A DNA stretch of 8,028 nt from Chloroflexota bacterium (GTDB taxonomy: Bacteria > Chloroflexota > Limnocylindria > Limnocylindrales > CSP1-4), in the NCBI GenBank assembly GCA_017881985.1, contig JADGQH010000146.1:1-8028 (forward strand), given 5' to 3'. Under the pieces are notes generated by a model. That model saw only the letters and a program-made list of their open reading frames with translations, did not search any database and was not told the DNA's origin. Positions 5,822 through 8,028 of this stretch are shown in pieces (position 1 is the first letter of the stretch; the number at the start of each line of letters is the position of its first letter). The translations under genes and the position numbers were made by a program.

Positions 5822-5850
5822 AGCGTAGTGGCGACCGCGCCGGCGGTCAA
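5822..5850 (-). promoter_or_regulatory. Sigma-70-type promoter of the dehydrogenase operon
   Basis: On the minus strand TTGACC (-35, 5845-5850) precedes a 17-bp spacer and TACGCT (-10, 5822-5827). The first 11 bases from the -35 onward (TTGACCGCCGG) are identical to those of the promoter at 2086-2114. The expected start lies within the operator, leaving a leader of roughly 150 nt. It probably drives the dehydrogenase, aldolase, ROK kinase and P-loop kinase genes. Confidence 0.72.
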
Positions 5851-5896
5851 CCCCCTCATCCTCGCGTTGTCGTCGGCCAGCGACTTTGTCAGAGCT

Positions 5897-5943
5897 AAGC
5901 GGCCAGTGACGGTGTCACTGCGCCCCGCGCGGCCGGGCCGCTT
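5897..5943 (-). terminator. Nested inverted repeat after the FGGY kinase gene
   Basis: An inner perfect palindrome, CAGTGAC at 5904-5910 and GTCACTG at 5914-5920 around a GGT loop, is enclosed by an outer pair, AAGCGGC at 5897-5903 and GCCGCTT at 5937-5943. A further stem, GCGGCC-G-GGCCGC, occupies 5929-5941 and would compete with the outer pair. The element starts 21 bp past the kinase stop, which fits a terminator, though no T-run follows. The inner palindrome, 53 bp upstream of the next -35, could instead be a binding site for a second regulator. Confidence 0.5.
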
Positions 5944-5964
5944 CACGTGCGAATGCAATGGGCT

Positions 5965-7518
5965 CTAACGCGCCTGGAGCGCACCGAGCTTCGCGAACAC
6001 CGACCGGAGGCTCGGGTACCCGTCGCGGAAGATGTCGTAGACCGCACCGTAGATCTCGTGGCGGTCGGGATCCGGCTCGATGACCGGACCGAGGCGGGCC
6101 CACACCGAGGCAGCCGATGTCGGGTCAAGCGCCCCGACTCCGCCTCCGGCGAGAAGGCACGCGCCGAACGCAGCCTGCTCGCCGCTCTCCAGGTGCCGGA
6201 CGGGAAGACCGAACACGTCGGCGACGATCCGCTGCCACTCGGGGCTCTGCCCGCCCCCTCCTGCGAGCGTGATCATCGACCCGAGTCTGCCGGCCGAGGC
6301 CAGGGCGCGGGAGGCGTCATAGCACCCCATGGTGATGCCTTCGACGACCGCCCTCACGAGCTCGGCGCGCCCGTGGGACGCGGTCAGCCCAAGGAAGACG
6401 CCCTTCGCCGACGGGTCGAGATGGGGGCTCCGCTCGCCGGCAAGGTACGGGAGGAAGATGAGGCCTCGGCTTCCCGGTGGCACGGAGCGGGCCAGCTCCA
6501 GCATGCTCGCGTAGGCATCCCTGCCCTCGAGCTCGAAGACCTCGTCCCTGAGCCACTGCAGGGCCAGCCCGGCGGAGAGGATCGCCGCCAACCGGTACCA
6601 GCCCGCAACGCCGGGAGCGGGCGGGAGCACCGAGCAGTACGTGTAGGTGCTGCCGGTCGGGTCGGTGTCCGGATCGTCGGAGGGCACGGCGAGCTGGCCG
6701 CCGGTGCTGAGCGTCAGCAGGAACGTCTCGCGGCTCGTCAATCCTGCCCCGAGCATGCCGATGGGCGTATCTGCCCCCCCGACGACCACGGGAATCCCGG
6801 GGGGGATGCCGAGCTGGGCCGCGGCGGCCGCGCGAAGGGTCCCGGCCACCTCCGAGGCCTCGAGCAGCGGTGGCAGTCGATCCGGATCGATGCCGACCCC
6901 GGCAACGAGCTCGGGCGCCCAGCGGCGCGTCGCCGGGTTGAGCAATCCGGTACCGGAGCCGTCACTCGGTTCCGTGGCCACCTCCCCGGTCAGGCGCAGC
7001 CGCAGGACGTCCTTCGGGGACATGAACAGGGCGGCCCGGCCGAGCAAGGCTGGATCGTGCGTGCGCAGCCACGCCAGGGTCGCCGCCATGAAGCCGGTGG
7101 CCAAACGCCCTCCCGACAGCCGGATGACGCTCTCGCTGCCAAGCCTTTCGGTGAGCCCGGCGGCTTCTCGGCCGCTCCGCTGATCGGGCCAGATCACCGC
7201 GGGAGCGATTGGCTCGTGCGCGTCGGACAGGAGCACGAGGCCATGCATCTGGCCGGAGAGCCCGATCGCCAGGATGCGATCCGCAACCGTCGCGCCGTCG
7301 GGAGGCTGGCCCGCAGCGTCCGAACGAGCCGCGCCCGTCGCCTTGACCACGCCGCGCCACCAGGCATCCGGATGCTGTTCCGCCCTGCCGGGCGCCGGTC
7401 GGTCGATCCCGTATTCGGCAGCCCCCTGGCCGACGATCTGGCCGTCGATCGACGTGAACAGAACCTTGACCGAGCTGGTGCCGAGGTCGATCCCCATGAG
7501 AAGTGGCTGATTGGCCAC
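5965..7518 (-). CDS. xylB: FGGY-family carbohydrate kinase, xylulokinase-type
   Basis: The 517-residue protein matches xylulokinases in length and motif order. GIDLGTSSVK at 9-18 is the first phosphate loop. LSGQMHGLVLL (87-97) is the XylB-type sugar-contact segment and VIWPDQR is at 108-114. VVGGADTPIG (245-254) carries the likely catalytic Asp250. STGGQL is at 271-276. The FGGY signature runs from GERSPH (361-366) through GLTASHGR to VVEGI (about 394). GGGGQSPEW at 420-428 is the adenine-side loop. The enzyme phosphorylates a ketose, classically D-xylulose at O5. The GTG at 7518 is chosen because AGGAGG lies eight bases upstream; an internal ATG at 7497 would cut into the family start, and the ATG-initiated extension to 7656 is unlike the family. 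The gene is monocistronic here, diverges from the HAD gene, and has no copy of the operator. Related ketose kinases share these motifs, so D-xylulose specificity is probable, not proven. Confidence 0.9.
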   Translation of the reverse strand: MANQPLLMGIDLGTSSVKVLFTSIDGQIVGQGAAEYGIDRPAPGRAEQHPDAWWRGVVKATGAARSDAAGQPPDGATVADRILAIGLSGQMHGLVLLSDAHEPIAPAVIWPDQRSGREAAGLTERLGSESVIRLSGGRLATGFMAATLAWLRTHDPALLGRAALFMSPKDVLRLRLTGEVATEPSDGSGTGLLNPATRRWAPELVAGVGIDPDRLPPLLEASEVAGTLRAAAAAQLGIPPGIPVVVGGADTPIGMLGAGLTSRETFLLTLSTGGQLAVPSDDPDTDPTGSTYTYCSVLPPAPGVAGWYRLAAILSAGLALQWLRDEVFELEGRDAYASMLELARSVPPGSRGLIFLPYLAGERSPHLDPSAKGVFLGLTASHGRAELVRAVVEGITMGCYDASRALASAGRLGSMITLAGGGGQSPEWQRIVADVFGLPVRHLESGEQAAFGACLLAGGGVGALDPTSAASVWARLGPVIEPDPDRHEIYGAVYDIFRDGYPSLRSVFAKLGALQAR

Positions 7519-7615
7519 CAGCGCATCCTCCTGCCCACGTGCGGATGGCCCCGTTGCCAGTCGGTGCGGCAACCTCGGGAGGTCCCGTCGATACGGTTGG
7601 GCGCCTCGGCGTGGG

Positions 7616-7621
7616 ATTGTA
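7616..7621 (-). promoter_or_regulatory. Likely -10 element of the FGGY kinase gene
   Basis: TACAAT on the minus strand matches the -10 consensus at five of six positions. It would start transcription near 7609, about 90 nt before the GTG. No TTGACA-like hexamer lies 16-18 bp upstream, so an activator or alternative sigma factor could be needed. No copy of the 2057-2081 operator is near. Confidence 0.45.
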
Positions 7622-7699
7622 CCGCCGACATCCTCCCGCTCGCGGGGGACGCGCATGGCCCTTCAGTCCGCCGCCTCCGACCGTTCGTGCCCCCGGGGA

Positions 7700-7708
7700 T
7701 GGTACGTT
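7700..7708 (+). promoter_or_regulatory. Extended -10 promoter of the HAD gene, probably leaderless
   Basis: TGGTACGTT (TGn plus TAnnnT) ends six bases before the ATG at 7715. A start about seven bases after the -10 would fall on the A of that ATG, giving a leaderless transcript. This agrees with the lack of a well-placed ribosome site. No good -35 is visible. Confidence 0.45.
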
Positions 7709-7714
7709 CTCCCG

Positions 7715-8028
7715 ATGACCCCCCGAACCTTCGACGCCGTGATCTTCGACATGGACGGCGTGCTGTGCGACTCCGAGCCGTACTGGGCGGCGGCCGTGGC
7801 CGAGATGCTGCAAAGCCGCTACGGGCTCACCGTCGCCCGAGAGGACTTCTCGCCCTTCATCGGTGCCGGCGATGACCGATTCATCAGCGGCGCTGCCGAG
7901 GCCCGAGGCGTGACCGTCGACCTCGCGAGCGACAGGGCCCGCGCCTACGAGCTCTACGTCGAGCTGATCCGGGGCAGGATGCCCGCGATCGGCGGCGTGC
8001 GCGAGTTCCTTTCCGACGCCCGCGACGC
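7715..8028 (+). CDS. HAD-superfamily sugar-phosphate phosphatase or phosphomutase, partial (3' end cut by window edge)
   Basis: The 104 residues seen are open to the right edge. VIFDMDGVLCDSEPYW at 9-24 is HAD motif I, with nucleophile Asp12 and acid/base Asp14. The helical cap region starts right after it (about 22-100), as in the beta-phosphoglucomutase / 2-deoxyglucose-6-phosphatase group with a C1-type cap. Motifs II to IV lie beyond the window. Members dephosphorylate or isomerise sugar phosphates; the start is too short to separate phosphatase from mutase. ATG 7715 is used because it immediately precedes motif I; the ATG at 7699 is out of frame. Divergent placement next to a sugar kinase fits housekeeping of sugar phosphates, but the gene may be unrelated to the minus-strand cluster. 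Confidence 0.85.
   Translation, partial: MTPRTFDAVIFDMDGVLCDSEPYWAAAVAEMLQSRYGLTVAREDFSPFIGAGDDRFISGAAEARGVTVDLASDRARAYELYVELIRGRMPAIGGVREFLSDARD

Noticed and set aside
5947..7875. Long plus-strand open frame of 642 codons
   Set aside because: It is antisense to the FGGY kinase and runs into the HAD region in another frame; its low-complexity composition has no recognisable motif.
1..8028. CRISPR arrays, tRNA or rRNA genes, insertion sequences, phage or defence genes
   Set aside because: I saw no regularly spaced repeats, no cloverleaf or rRNA signature, and no transposase or nuclease domain. The only long repeat is the promoter-operator pair.

Overview
This window looks like a bacterial accessory carbohydrate-catabolism locus from a high-GC genome. 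The lipoprotein signal peptide followed by a long Ser/Ala/Gly linker, the GTG starts and the GC-rich coding resemble uncultivated Chloroflexota or similar high-GC soil and freshwater lineages. That taxonomic guess is inference and no marker gene is present. All complete genes lie on the minus strand; one partial plus-strand gene diverges at the right edge.

Right to left, in the direction of transcription, the layout is as follows. A partial HAD-family sugar-phosphate phosphatase/mutase gene (7715-8028, +) diverges from a xylulokinase-type FGGY kinase (7518-5965, -). Next come a regulated promoter with a LacI-type operator, a zinc-dependent medium-chain polyol/alcohol dehydrogenase (5667-4645), and a hairpin. 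These are followed by a class I aldolase of the tagatose-bisphosphate/sulfofructose-phosphate aldolase family (4435-3551), a ROK sugar kinase (3536-2646) and a small P-loop kinase (2649-2089) that overlaps the ROK gene by ATGA. A second copy of the regulated promoter and operator lies at the end of the P-loop kinase gene. It drives a sugar-binding lipoprotein of an ABC importer (2010-988). A hairpin and a LacI-family repressor (764 to beyond the left edge) follow.

The genes fit one job: binding an external sugar or polyol, oxidising a polyol to a ketose, phosphorylating it with one or more kinases, and splitting a phosphorylated ketose by aldol cleavage. The exact substrate cannot be read from sequence. 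The importer permease and ATPase genes are not in the window.

The most striking signal is regulatory. An identical 25-bp double palindrome (2057-2081 and 5793-5817) sits exactly 4 bp downstream of a -10 element in two promoters, each with TTGACC as -35 and a 17-bp spacer. The two 58-bp modules match at about 45 positions by hand alignment. The core GACAGCGCTGTC has the even symmetry and central CG expected of LacI-family operators, so the repressor in the window is the obvious candidate to bind both. No TAnnnT -10 hexamer occurs between the binding-protein and lacI genes, or between the aldolase start and the hairpin upstream of it. These two operator promoters may therefore control every minus-strand gene except the FGGY kinase.
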